DNA from: DSSM01 sp964484125
GTDB taxonomy: Bacteria > Bacteroidota > Ignavibacteria > Tepidaquicellales > Tepidaquicellaceae
Length of the DNA: 22,253 nt
Direction of reading: 5' to 3'
Assembly (NCBI GenBank): GCA_964484125.1
Contig: CAZAEK010000029.1
Coordinates: 1-22,253, forward strand
Positions 13,652-20,995 of this stretch are shown one piece after another; the stretch's first letter is position 1; each line of letters begins with the position of its first letter. Below the pieces are notes generated by a model. The model had not been told where the DNA came from, made no database searches, and saw only the letters and a program-made list of their open reading frames with translations. Both the position numbers and the translations under genes were made by a program.

Positions 13652-15330
13652 ATGAAAAAAATTTTTATTCTGCTTTTATTATTAAGTGTTCCGCTTTATG
13701 CTCAAAGAAGAGACTTCTCAGGCGTTGAATATATTTCAGCACTGGAGATGTTGAAAACAGTTGAGTATCTTTCTTCTGAATCCCTCGGAGGCAGAGCAGG
13801 CGGCAGTATAGGTTATTTCCTTGCCGCTGATTATATGGCTAAAGAGTTTCTCAAACTCGGTTTAAAACCCGGTGTTTCTAACCAAATCCCAAAAACCACT
13901 CCTTACGGATATGATGATATTCAGGGAAGATTTAATTATAAATTCTTTCAGTATTTTAATGTTGAATATAATAATATTACAGGTCCTGTAAAATTTAATT
14001 TAATAAATGACGGCAAGACTGCGAGAAAATATAAACTCGGTACTGACTTTATTTGCAGAGGATTCACAGGAACAGGTTATGCCAATGCTCAGGTAGTTTT
14101 CTGCGGTTATGGAATTGCAGATGATGAAGCAGAATATAATGATTACAAAAATATTGATGTAAAAGGAAAAATTGTTATGGTATTCAAACAGAATCCAAAT
14201 TGGTTTAACAATAAATATGCTCAGTATTCAATAAGGAAAAAAGCATGGAACGCTTATGAAAGAGGAGCAGTAGCAATAATTTATGTATCTGTTCCCAACA
14301 CAAATAATCCTCAGAAACCTATTGGAAGTGTGATGGACGGAGATGAGCCGCATTTGAATAATTTTCCTATGATTCATGCGGATATTCCCGTAGCAGATGA
14401 ATTCATTTTGAAAAGCAGATATACATTAAGCGAATTACAAACAGTAATTGACGAAAAAAAATCACCTAACTCTCTGAATTTACTTACAACCGCTGAAATT
14501 GAAGTAAATGCAAAATATAATCCTTATGCTCACACCGTTAACGTTGCGGCATTGCTCGAAGGAAGCGATGACCTATTAAAAAACGAGTATATTATTGTCA
14601 GCGCTCATTTAGACCATGCAGGTCAACANNNNNNNNNNNNNNNNNNNNNNNNNNNNNNNNNNNNNNNNNNNNNNNNNNNNNNNNNNNNNNNNNNNNNNNN
14701 NNNNNNNNNNNNNNNNNNNNNNNNNNNNTATTAAAAAACGAGTATATTATTGTCAGCGCTCATTTAGACCATGCAGGTCAACAGGCAGGCGAGGTATATT
14801 TCCCGGGTGCTAATGACAATGCTTCCGGCTCAGCCGCTGTTCTTGAACTCGCACGCGCATTTTCAAAAGGTGAAAAGCCAAAACGTTCAATATTATTTAT
14901 TTTATATTCAAACGAAGAGTCAGGTTTACATGGTTCAAAATATTATGCTGAAAATCCTCTCGTCCCTCTCGAAAATACTGTTGCCGCTTTTAACTTCGAT
15001 TGCGTTGCTTATGGTGACGGAATTACACTCGGAAACGGCTTAAGCAATCCTGTGCTTTGGAATCTCGCAAAACAAACCGATTCGCTTTATAAAGGTCAAA
15101 GCGGAAATATTACATGGAAAGGCGGCGGCGCTGACCTTGAACCTCTTTACAAAAAAAATATACCCGGAATTTATTTTGTTACTACAAACAGCTATGCTCA
15201 TTTGCATCTGCCATCGGATAAACCGCAAACATTGAATTTACCGCTATATGAAGATATAACCAGACTCGGATACCTTATAATTTCAAGAGTTGCTAATGGT
15301 GAATACATAAAGGAAGAAGTTATAAAATGA
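13652..15330 (+). CDS. M28 family zinc metallopeptidase with PA insert; interrupted by an assembly gap
   Basis: A secreted aminopeptidase-like enzyme (signal peptide MKKIFILLLLLSVPLYAQ). As printed, 100 Ns at 14629-14728 break the frame. The 55 bases before the gap (14574-14628) are repeated exactly after it (14729-14783). Deleting the Ns and one copy (155 bases) gives one frame of 507 residues to the TGA at 15328-15330. In that merged protein a PA-type insert spans about 125-290. The two-zinc site is complete: His319 and Asp321 in SAHLDHAG, bridging Asp337 in GANDNASG, Glu370-Glu371 in SNEESG, Asp398 in FNFDCVA and His467 in HLHLPSD. It follows the 12379 gene closely and its stop overlaps the next start (ATGA). 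Its substrates are presumably extracellular peptides. Confidence 0.92.
14574..14783. other. Assembly gap (100 Ns) flanked by an identical 55-base overlap
   Basis: Ns occupy 14629-14728, exactly 100, the conventional placeholder for a gap of unknown size. 14574-14628 and 14729-14783 are identical over all 55 bases and each ends at GGTCAACA. Collapsing them restores the M28 frame without a frameshift. This is an unmerged contig overlap, not biological sequence. Confidence 0.95.
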
Positions 15331-16211
15331 AAAAATATTTTCTGCTGTTTTTTATTTTAACGCTGTTTTTCTTTTCCTGCAAAAGCGAAAAGAAAGAATT
15401 TTCCGCTTTCAAAATCGCAGATGATACAGGAAAAGAATTTTCTTTTGACAGCATTCCAAAAAGAATCGTCTCCCTCGCTCCGAGTATTACTGAATCACTC
15501 TTTGCAATAGGTGCTTCTGAAAATGTTATCGCAGTTACGGATTACTGCAATTACCCGCAGGAGACAAATTCTAAAATAAGAGTCGGCGGGATTATAGACC
15601 CGAATATTGAAGTTATTGCCTCTTTAAAACCTGATTTAATTCTTACAACTGTTGAAGGCAATTCCAAATCTGCTTATCAGTCACTTATTAACCTCGGTTA
15701 TAAAGTTTTTGTTGTAAATCCGAGAAATACAGACGGAATATTAAAGATGCTCGGAGATTTTGGAAAAATTACAAACAGAACTGCAAATGCTGATAGTCTG
15801 ATTAAAAAAATTGATTCAACAAGAAATTTCTACAATAGAATTCAGTCTGATATCAGCACAAGACCGAAAACAGTAGTTCTTGTTTCTCTTAATCCTCTGA
15901 TAACAGTAAATTCCTCGACATATATTAACGAAATCGTTAACCTCGCCGGTTTCAACAACATCTTCGCAGATGAATCACTTCCTTATCCGGTAATTAACGG
16001 TGAATCTGTTCTTTTAAGAAACCCGGAGTATATTATACTTATATCGGAACTTGCCGATGATTCAGGTGAATATCTTAATACACTCAAAAAATATTTCGAA
16101 GGAACAGATGCACTTAAAAACAATAAAATAATAATTATCAATTCTGATATTCTTTCAAGACCGGGACCAAGGATTATTGCCGCAATAGAATACCTCTTTT
16201 CGAAAAAATAA
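15327..16211 (+). CDS. BtuF-like metal-chelate-binding lipoprotein of an ABC importer
   Basis: The 294-residue product has a lipobox (LFFFSC, Cys18) and is a class III periplasmic binding protein of the BtuF/FepB/HmuT group (PF01497-type). Signatures: PKRIVSLAPSITESLFAIGA (about 44-63), VTDYCNYPQETNSK, VGGIIDPNIEVIASLKPDLIL, then the long linking helix and a second lobe with TYINEIVNLAGFNNIFAD and NGESVLLRNPEYII, ending with SRPGPRIIAAIEYLF. The likely ligand is cobalamin, haem or a siderophore; the sequence alone does not decide. The start overlaps the peptidase stop by four bases (ATGA), with AGGAAG about 9 bases upstream, so they are translationally coupled. No permease or ATPase gene follows. 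The nearby nine-haem cytochrome makes haem an attractive but unproven ligand. Confidence 0.9.
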   Translation: MKKYFLLFFILTLFFFSCKSEKKEFSAFKIADDTGKEFSFDSIPKRIVSLAPSITESLFAIGASENVIAVTDYCNYPQETNSKIRVGGIIDPNIEVIASLKPDLILTTVEGNSKSAYQSLINLGYKVFVVNPRNTDGILKMLGDFGKITNRTANADSLIKKIDSTRNFYNRIQSDISTRPKTVVLVSLNPLITVNSSTYINEIVNLAGFNNIFADESLPYPVINGESVLLRNPEYIILISELADDSGEYLNTLKKYFEGTDALKNNKIIIINSDILSRPGPRIIAAIEYLFSKK

Positions 16212-16288
16212 TTTCAGGATTAAACCCTTTACACCTCTGGCTTGTCTTATGTACAAATTCTGATAAATTTAACATAAGGAGAAATAAA

Positions 16289-17284
16289 ATGAAACCTGCA
16301 AATCTGTTTAAAAAACTCTTAGTTCCTCTCTCATTGCTTTTCTTAACGGTTTATCTCAGCGGTTGCTCAAAGAACCCGTTAGAAAGCGAAAATAATTTCA
16401 TGTCTGATGATGATTATCTGAAAGCCGTAGTTTCTAACGGATACAGTTCACAGGACGACGATGAAGATAATCTTATGTCAAAAGAATATAACGATTTAAA
16501 CCAGGGCGGTGCTGTTTTTGATGATGAGAATAATCCCCCTACCTTGACACCTTATGACTCATTATACAAATGGGGCAGAAGAATCACAAATGTTAATGTT
16601 AATCTGAATATTTCAAATGAAGGTGATTCAATTAAAAATGTGATTGTAACAAGAACTATTTCCGGTAATTACATCATAATTGGCTATATAGGAGGAGTAC
16701 TTGATTCAGTATCAAAGCCATATACTGAAGTTATGAACAGAAAAATAGCATTCAAAAGAATTGCTACCTTCAATGACCCGGCAAGAAACTGGAGACTTTA
16801 TAAAATCGGCGTTTTAGACGGACAGACAACTTCACCTCAGGTTGGTACTTCAAAAGTTCAGATGAACAAAGCTGAAGTTTTTATCAACGGAATTTTGTCT
16901 TACACTTTACAAGGACCCGATTTCAGTCAGATTCAATACATAACAAAGAGATTCGGAGGTACAGGAATACCAACATTGCCAAAGGGAGCACAGATTCAGA
17001 TTAAGATTTACACAACTTCACAGAATTCAACAATTGACTATGTTGCATGGCACTGGGCAAGAAATACATTTGGTTTCCACAGAATTCCTTTTGCACTCAT
17101 CAGTCAGACCGGAAGCGGACCTTATGAAAGAGTTTACAGTAAAACATTCACAGTATATAGTAATCACAGAATAGGAGTTCACAACGGATATATCAGCGCC
17201 TCAACTCATGAATCACTATTTGATAACAACATAAACGATTTTGCTTCGGATATATTCGGAGTACCATATAGAATCACTCAATAA
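16289..17284 (+). CDS. Lipoprotein of unknown function
   Basis: A 331-residue lipoprotein with a clear lipobox (VYLSGC, Cys26). Directly after it comes a strongly acidic low-complexity linker (ESENNFMSDDDYL, then SQDDDEDNLMS and VFDDENN, about 30-85). The remaining 240 residues are beta-rich and carry no motif I recognise (for example TNVNVNLNISNEGDSIKNV, FNDPARNWRLYKIGVLDG and IDYVAWHWARNTFGFHRIPF). The ribosome-binding site AAGGAG is well placed, 7 bases before the ATG. It is 77 bases after the BtuF-like gene with no terminator seen between, so it may be the last gene of the operon or have its own promoter. A strong terminator follows at 17315-17349. The acidic linker suggests calcium binding or a spacer at the membrane surface (inference). 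Confidence 0.75.
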   Translation: MKPANLFKKLLVPLSLLFLTVYLSGCSKNPLESENNFMSDDDYLKAVVSNGYSSQDDDEDNLMSKEYNDLNQGGAVFDDENNPPTLTPYDSLYKWGRRITNVNVNLNISNEGDSIKNVIVTRTISGNYIIIGYIGGVLDSVSKPYTEVMNRKIAFKRIATFNDPARNWRLYKIGVLDGQTTSPQVGTSKVQMNKAEVFINGILSYTLQGPDFSQIQYITKRFGGTGIPTLPKGAQIQIKIYTTSQNSTIDYVAWHWARNTFGFHRIPFALISQTGSGPYERVYSKTFTVYSNHRIGVHNGYISASTHESLFDNNINDFASDIFGVPYRITQ

Positions 17285-17314
17285 ATACCCATCCCTCAAT
17301 AACATTCCATACGC

Positions 17315-17349
17315 GTTCCGGTTTAGCTCTTAAACCGGAACTTTTTTTT
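17315..17349 (+). terminator. Rho-independent terminator, plus strand
   Basis: A perfect 11-pair stem, GTTCCGGTTTA / TAAACCGGAAC with a five-base loop (GCTCT), is followed by eight Ts. It ends the transcript of the 16289 lipoprotein gene. Confidence 0.95.
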
Positions 17350-17351
17350 AT

Positions 17352-17385
17352 AAAAAAAAGAGCCACAAAAGGAGGAATGCGGCTC
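17352..17385 (-). terminator. Rho-independent terminator, minus strand
   Basis: On the minus strand GAGCCGC (17385-17379) pairs with GTGGCTC (17366-17360) with one G-T wobble and a 12-base loop, then eight Ts (17359-17352). It ends the cytochrome gene transcript and stands almost back-to-back with the plus-strand terminator. Confidence 0.8.
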
Positions 17386-17417
17386 ACGATTAAGGAAAAC
17401 AAATATGGATAAATTTC

Positions 17418-19502
17418 TTACTTTACCAAAATCATTTTCTTTGTCATAACGAATTCATTTCCTGCATTTATTCTGTAGAAATAAACTCCGCTGGAAAGAT
17501 TAAGTTCATGTGAATCAAATGTTACAGTATATTTGCCGGGAGACATCTGCTGATTGGCAAGTTGCTTTACAAGTCTTCCGGAAATATCATATACATTAAT
17601 TGTAACAAAACCTGCTTTTGGTAAATCAAAATTAATCTTTGTTGAAGGATTAAAAGGATTAGGATAATTTTGTGACAATGCATAAACAATTGGTATTTCT
17701 TCTGAATTTTGTGTTATTCCTACAATTGCATTCAGAGAATTCATCAGAAGTTGTGCTGTGAAAAATGGATTATGTAATCCTAAACTACCGTCACCTGAAA
17801 TATACAGGTAATTGTAATATGCTTTTTTAAGGTTATTGTTCAGTGAATCTGCTTTTATAAGTTGCCAGTTTATTGAATCTAATCCTACTGGCGGAAGAGC
17901 TACTCTCATATTATATAACATACCTGAAATTTCTTTTTGCCATGGCTCGATATTTCCATCTCCGTCAAAATCCTGAGGTGCTACAAAATCATCCCATTTC
18001 GTCTTTCCGGGATGGCAACTCGTGCATGCAGAAACGTGATAATAATTACTTGTCGAATCATGCAAACGCATACTATGTCCGCCTACTTTATCTCTTGTTA
18101 CTGTGCCCGTATCTGTTGTCGGAGTCATATGGCAGCCAACACAACCACCGGTAATATTTTTATGTGAACCTGAGATTGCAAATCCTAAAGGAGCATAGTT
18201 CAGTCCAAGCAAGACATCTCCCTGTGTACTGTGGTGAGGTCCCCAATGCACCGAGCTTACTGTTGTTAATGAGTATGTTGCTGCTTTTTTTCTTGATTTG
18301 TGGCAATCCATACAAACATTTCCGTTACCCAGATTATAATGATATCCGCTTGCTAATGAATCCGAATTTACAGGCCTGCTTCTCAAATTATGCTCATTCG
18401 TATTTCCGTGAGGGTCATGACATGCGGCACATGCTACATCTGTTAAATTTGCAGAAGTCATTCCTGTGGTATTAGTTCCTCTTCCATAAGTGAAATTTAC
18501 ATATCCTCTGCCGTCGTGACATCTTATACAGTTATCAAAACTGTTTGTCATATATTCAGGACTTGTCGGTCCCTGAGCAAATGAATTTGACCATATAATT
18601 CCTTTATGAGGTCCGTTATTCCATTCTGCAACATCGTGATACCTCCATGGGCTATCATGGCATTTGGCACATGTTCCGACATTTACATCTATTGCTATTT
18701 TATTTTTATCTACTGTCAAAGCGTGTTCACTACCGGGACCGTGACATGATTCGCAACCTACTGTGGCAAAATTTACTAATGAAGGATATTTATTTTTTAA
18801 TGAATCCCAGTTTCCTGTTTTGGGAGGTGCCCAGCTTGACCAGTTCCAGCCAAGATTTCTTGCAACATCATCAAAACCATTGTTCACCGCGAATATATTA
18901 TGGTCATATCCGGTTGTATGACATTTCATACAATATGTCGCGAATGACGAAGGACCGGAGTCTATCATTTGTTTAAAAGTCGTTCCGTGCCCTGATACTT
19001 TCCATTTATTAAATATATTCTGAAAAGTCGGCGATGGACTATGACATGTCATACACTGAGGATAAGTTGCAGGTACTCCGTCAAAATTTCCTACTCCTAC
19101 ATACTTCGATGCATAAACATTCATTGTTGTATCCTTTGTAATGTTGTTTGCTACCATAGATACCTTAATGTTATAAGTACCGGTTGAATCAACTTTGAAC
19201 TTTGCCCAGTTTGTCATTCCGCTCACTGGTACAATAGTAGCCCCGGAACCTGTCGGTTTTGATAAAATTGTCCAGGTGGCACTTGTTATAGGATGTGTGC
19301 TCCCAAAATTCCATACCCTTACATAAACCCATGTTTTTGCTGCTACAACATTTAATCCTGTAGCAACTGTGGAATCCGGAGTAAATGCAGGATTTAATTT
19401 CAGCATATCCGGAGATACGTATTCTACTTCAATTTTTGCTCTCTGCCCCAATGCAGATATTGCTACCAAAAAAAGAAGTACCAGCGTAATAAGTTTTTTC
19501 AT
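17418..19502 (-). CDS. Nine-haem c-type cytochrome exported by T9SS
   Basis: A 694-residue protein with signal peptide (cleaved about SALG/Q, residue 20). An Ig-like segment (about 25-130) leads to nine CXXCH haem c sites: CMTCH (about 149), CMKCH (189), CESCH (249), CAKCH (277), CIRCH (324), CAACH (358), CMDCH (396), CVGCH (454) and CTSCH (493). Many extra His residues between them (HGTTF, YHDVAEW, HNLRSR, HWGPHHS, GGHSMRLHD) could give bis-His ligation. A calcium-type loop DFDGDGNIEPW follows at about 508. The last 80-85 residues are a T9SS type A sorting module (YPNPFNPSTKINF to LSSGVYFYRINAG and a final KKMILVK). It is probably carried to the cell surface for extracellular electron transfer or nitrogen/sulfur chemistry; the active-site type is not clear from sequence. 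It has its own terminator. Confidence 0.9.
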   Translation of the reverse strand: MKKLITLVLLFLVAISALGQRAKIEVEYVSPDMLKLNPAFTPDSTVATGLNVVAAKTWVYVRVWNFGSTHPITSATWTILSKPTGSGATIVPVSGMTNWAKFKVDSTGTYNIKVSMVANNITKDTTMNVYASKYVGVGNFDGVPATYPQCMTCHSPSPTFQNIFNKWKVSGHGTTFKQMIDSGPSSFATYCMKCHTTGYDHNIFAVNNGFDDVARNLGWNWSSWAPPKTGNWDSLKNKYPSLVNFATVGCESCHGPGSEHALTVDKNKIAIDVNVGTCAKCHDSPWRYHDVAEWNNGPHKGIIWSNSFAQGPTSPEYMTNSFDNCIRCHDGRGYVNFTYGRGTNTTGMTSANLTDVACAACHDPHGNTNEHNLRSRPVNSDSLASGYHYNLGNGNVCMDCHKSRKKAATYSLTTVSSVHWGPHHSTQGDVLLGLNYAPLGFAISGSHKNITGGCVGCHMTPTTDTGTVTRDKVGGHSMRLHDSTSNYYHVSACTSCHPGKTKWDDFVAPQDFDGDGNIEPWQKEISGMLYNMRVALPPVGLDSINWQLIKADSLNNNLKKAYYNYLYISGDGSLGLHNPFFTAQLLMNSLNAIVGITQNSEEIPIVYALSQNYPNPFNPSTKINFDLPKAGFVTINVYDISGRLVKQLANQQMSPGKYTVTFDSHELNLSSGVYFYRINAGNEFVMTKKMILVK

Positions 19503-19949
19503 TTTGATAAGATTTTTGTTTTAATAAATATTTATCACACTTATTTTAAAAAAACATCTGCAAATTTTATACCAAAATATTAAAATAATAATTATTGTTT
19601 TATCAGAGAGTTAATTTAATACAATAAAATTCTTTATTACGCTTTTTGTCCTTTTATTACACATTTTTAATTTATTGTGGAGATAATACACAATTTATTC
19701 AATTAAATTAAAATAATGTAACTTTTCATATATCATTGCGTATAAAAAATAAATTTAACCGGAAATCATCAGAGTTTAATTTTGAGAAAGGTTTTCTCAT
19801 TTTGTTAAAAAATGAAATAATGAAATTTCTTTTAAATATTTAAACTTAGTTTTTTTCCGGCATAGTATTTGCAGGAAATATTGCAAACACTCCTTTGTTT
19901 TGGTTTTGGAAATAGTTCAGGTTGTCCCCGCTGGTAACGGGGACTTTTT
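19503..19949. other. 447-base non-coding stretch upstream of the cytochrome gene
   Basis: No coding frame is credible here. Nearest the cytochrome start is a near-palindrome at 19522-19537. The middle (about 19560-19800) is very A/T-rich and unremarkable apart from a GAGAAA-GGT-TTTCTC hairpin at 19783-19797. The right end carries the stem-loop and terminator listed separately as a possible small RNA. Confidence 0.65.
19522..19537 (-). promoter_or_regulatory. Near-palindrome ahead of the cytochrome gene, possible operator
   Basis: TAATAAAT-ATTTATCA is a 16-base inverted repeat with one mismatch, 19 bases upstream of the ATG at 19502, with TGTGA partly overlapping its distal half. This resembles the form, not the exact consensus, of Crp/Fnr-family sites, which often control anaerobic respiratory cytochromes. 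In such A/T-rich sequence a chance palindrome is quite possible. Confidence 0.2.
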
Positions 19950-19951
19950 TT
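19850..19951 (+). ncRNA. Candidate small RNA
   Basis: A strong plus-strand terminator at 19924-19951 has no gene upstream of it on that strand: everything to its left is non-coding or belongs to minus-strand genes. Just before it lies a perfect TTTGCA / TGCAAA inverted repeat (19868-19887). This suggests a short transcript of about 80-100 bases; the 5' end given is only an estimate. I do not recognise a known RNA family. Alternatively the hairpin could be a repeat or an inverted terminator. Confidence 0.35.
19924..19951 (+). terminator. Rho-independent terminator, plus strand, overlapping a minus-strand stop codon
   Basis: GTCCCCG-CTGGTAA-CGGGGAC is a perfect seven-pair GC-rich stem followed by seven Ts (19945-19951). 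The T-run overlaps the TAA stop (19950-19952) of the minus-strand gene. The T-run is on the plus side only, so it acts mainly on plus-strand transcripts. Confidence 0.85.
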
Positions 19952-20534
19952 ATGGTATTTTTTTAGTTGAAGTTATAATTAAAATTCCCGTGAATACTGC
20001 AATTAATGCAAATACATCCATAAGTGTAATTCCGTGATTTTTCAGTCCTATACTCTCTACATTTATTCCAAGATTTTCAAGGTCGTTGAAATTGAATAAA
20101 GTTATAATTTCAATATTTTTTGAAAAAGGCATTATTATTACAGCAAGACCTGTAATAATTACAAGAACCCCTATAATATATTTTATAATATTCCTGAACT
20201 TTGTCTGGGAAATCAGCATTAGCGCGTCATCTGAATCTAAATCTGATGTGTTTAATAAAAACTCGAATCTTTCAATTAATTCTTCTCTCGAAACCACATC
20301 TTTGCTTGATATTTCATAAAAGGGTTTGAATTTTTCATGCAATAGTTTATTATCGGCTATGCTTTTAATTTTATCAGCATAACGATATATCTGATCCGAA
20401 TTCAAATCTGAAGTCTCAAGCAATTTTATCAACTGTTCAATCTTCTCATCTTCAGGCAAATTGCTTCTATCTAATTCTTCAAATTCTTTTAGCTTTGACC
20501 TGATTTTCTTTGGATTAGTCCCTTCTTCGTTCAT
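19950..20534 (-). CDS. Two-TM protein with duplicated LLxTSDLxSD helical repeat, function unknown
   Basis: A 194-residue protein with no family I recognise. Residues 1-115 are soluble, charged and probably helical. They contain an internal repeat: EKIEQLIKLLETSDLNSDQI at 30-49 and EELIERFEFLLNTSDLDSDDA at 84-104, each with LL-x-TSDL-(N/D)-SD. Two membrane segments follow, about 116-135 and 169-188, joined by a short loop, leaving a basic tail (TSTKKIP). It should be an inner-membrane protein with a cytoplasmic N-terminal domain (inference from charge). It is divergent from the terminase genes with 89 bases between starts. A regulator or accessory protein of the neighbouring phage module is possible but unsupported by any motif. 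Confidence 0.65.
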   Translation of the reverse strand: MNEEGTNPKKIRSKLKEFEELDRSNLPEDEKIEQLIKLLETSDLNSDQIYRYADKIKSIADNKLLHEKFKPFYEISSKDVVSREELIERFEFLLNTSDLDSDDALMLISQTKFRNIIKYIIGVLVIITGLAVIIMPFSKNIEIITLFNFNDLENLGINVESIGLKNHGITLMDVFALIAVFTGILIITSTKKIP

Positions 20535-20623
20535 TTCACTGTTTATATATATTTAAAAATAATCTTATAATAATGCAATTTCAATTGTAATCTTTTTACT
20601 TTTTAATTTTTTATTTTTACGTT

Positions 20624-20995
20624 ATGAAAAGGAAAAATAAAAACGATTCTTTTGAAAAATTAATTTCTGATTACTGCATTCACCTTAAAAACGGTTTTTC
20701 TCCGGATAGCTTCGAAAAATCATCACCGGAAGAAATCTCAGCCGGGATTGAAAATAATAAATTAAAGGAAAAATTCCTGAATGAAATTGAATCTGCTAAA
20801 AGATGTGGAAGGAAAAAATGGGAAAATATGATTATGGATAAATTCAATGATGACGGTTTTATTCCTCCGAGCGTATGGATTTTCTGTATGAAAAATCTTT
20901 TCGGATGGAAAGATAAACCAGATTCAGGATTTAAAAAAAATAAGACTATTAAAGTTAAACTCGGATTCGGAGATGAAGATTCTGATGACTCCTGA
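20624..20995 (+). CDS. Phage terminase small-subunit-like protein
   Basis: A 123-residue basic protein. The N-terminal half (residues 8-55) is helical and has the size of a DNA-recognition domain (FEKLISDYCIHLKNGFSPDS). The segment PPSVWIFCMKNLFGWKDK (about 85-102) resembles the conserved WIF-KN-FGWKD motif of small terminase subunits and DNA-packaging proteins. The C terminus is acidic (GFGDEDSDDS). It overlaps the large terminase gene by up to 23 bases, the arrangement expected of terS-terL. Small terminases recognise the packaging site and recruit the large subunit. The family assignment rests mainly on the neighbour and the GWKD motif. Confidence 0.75.
   Translation: MKRKNKNDSFEKLISDYCIHLKNGFSPDSFEKSSPEEISAGIENNKLKEKFLNEIESAKRCGRKKWENMIMDKFNDDGFIPPSVWIFCMKNLFGWKDKPDSGFKKNKTIKVKLGFGDEDSDDS

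Noticed and set aside
13652..15330. A truncated or frameshifted peptidase pseudogene
   Set aside because: The break coincides with 100 Ns and a duplicated 55-base overlap; collapsing them gives an intact enzyme.
18647..18976. A 109-codon plus-strand frame and other plus-strand frames across 17873-18976
   Set aside because: They are antisense to the cytochrome, and their His/Met/Cys-rich translations arise from the reverse complement of CXXCH codons.
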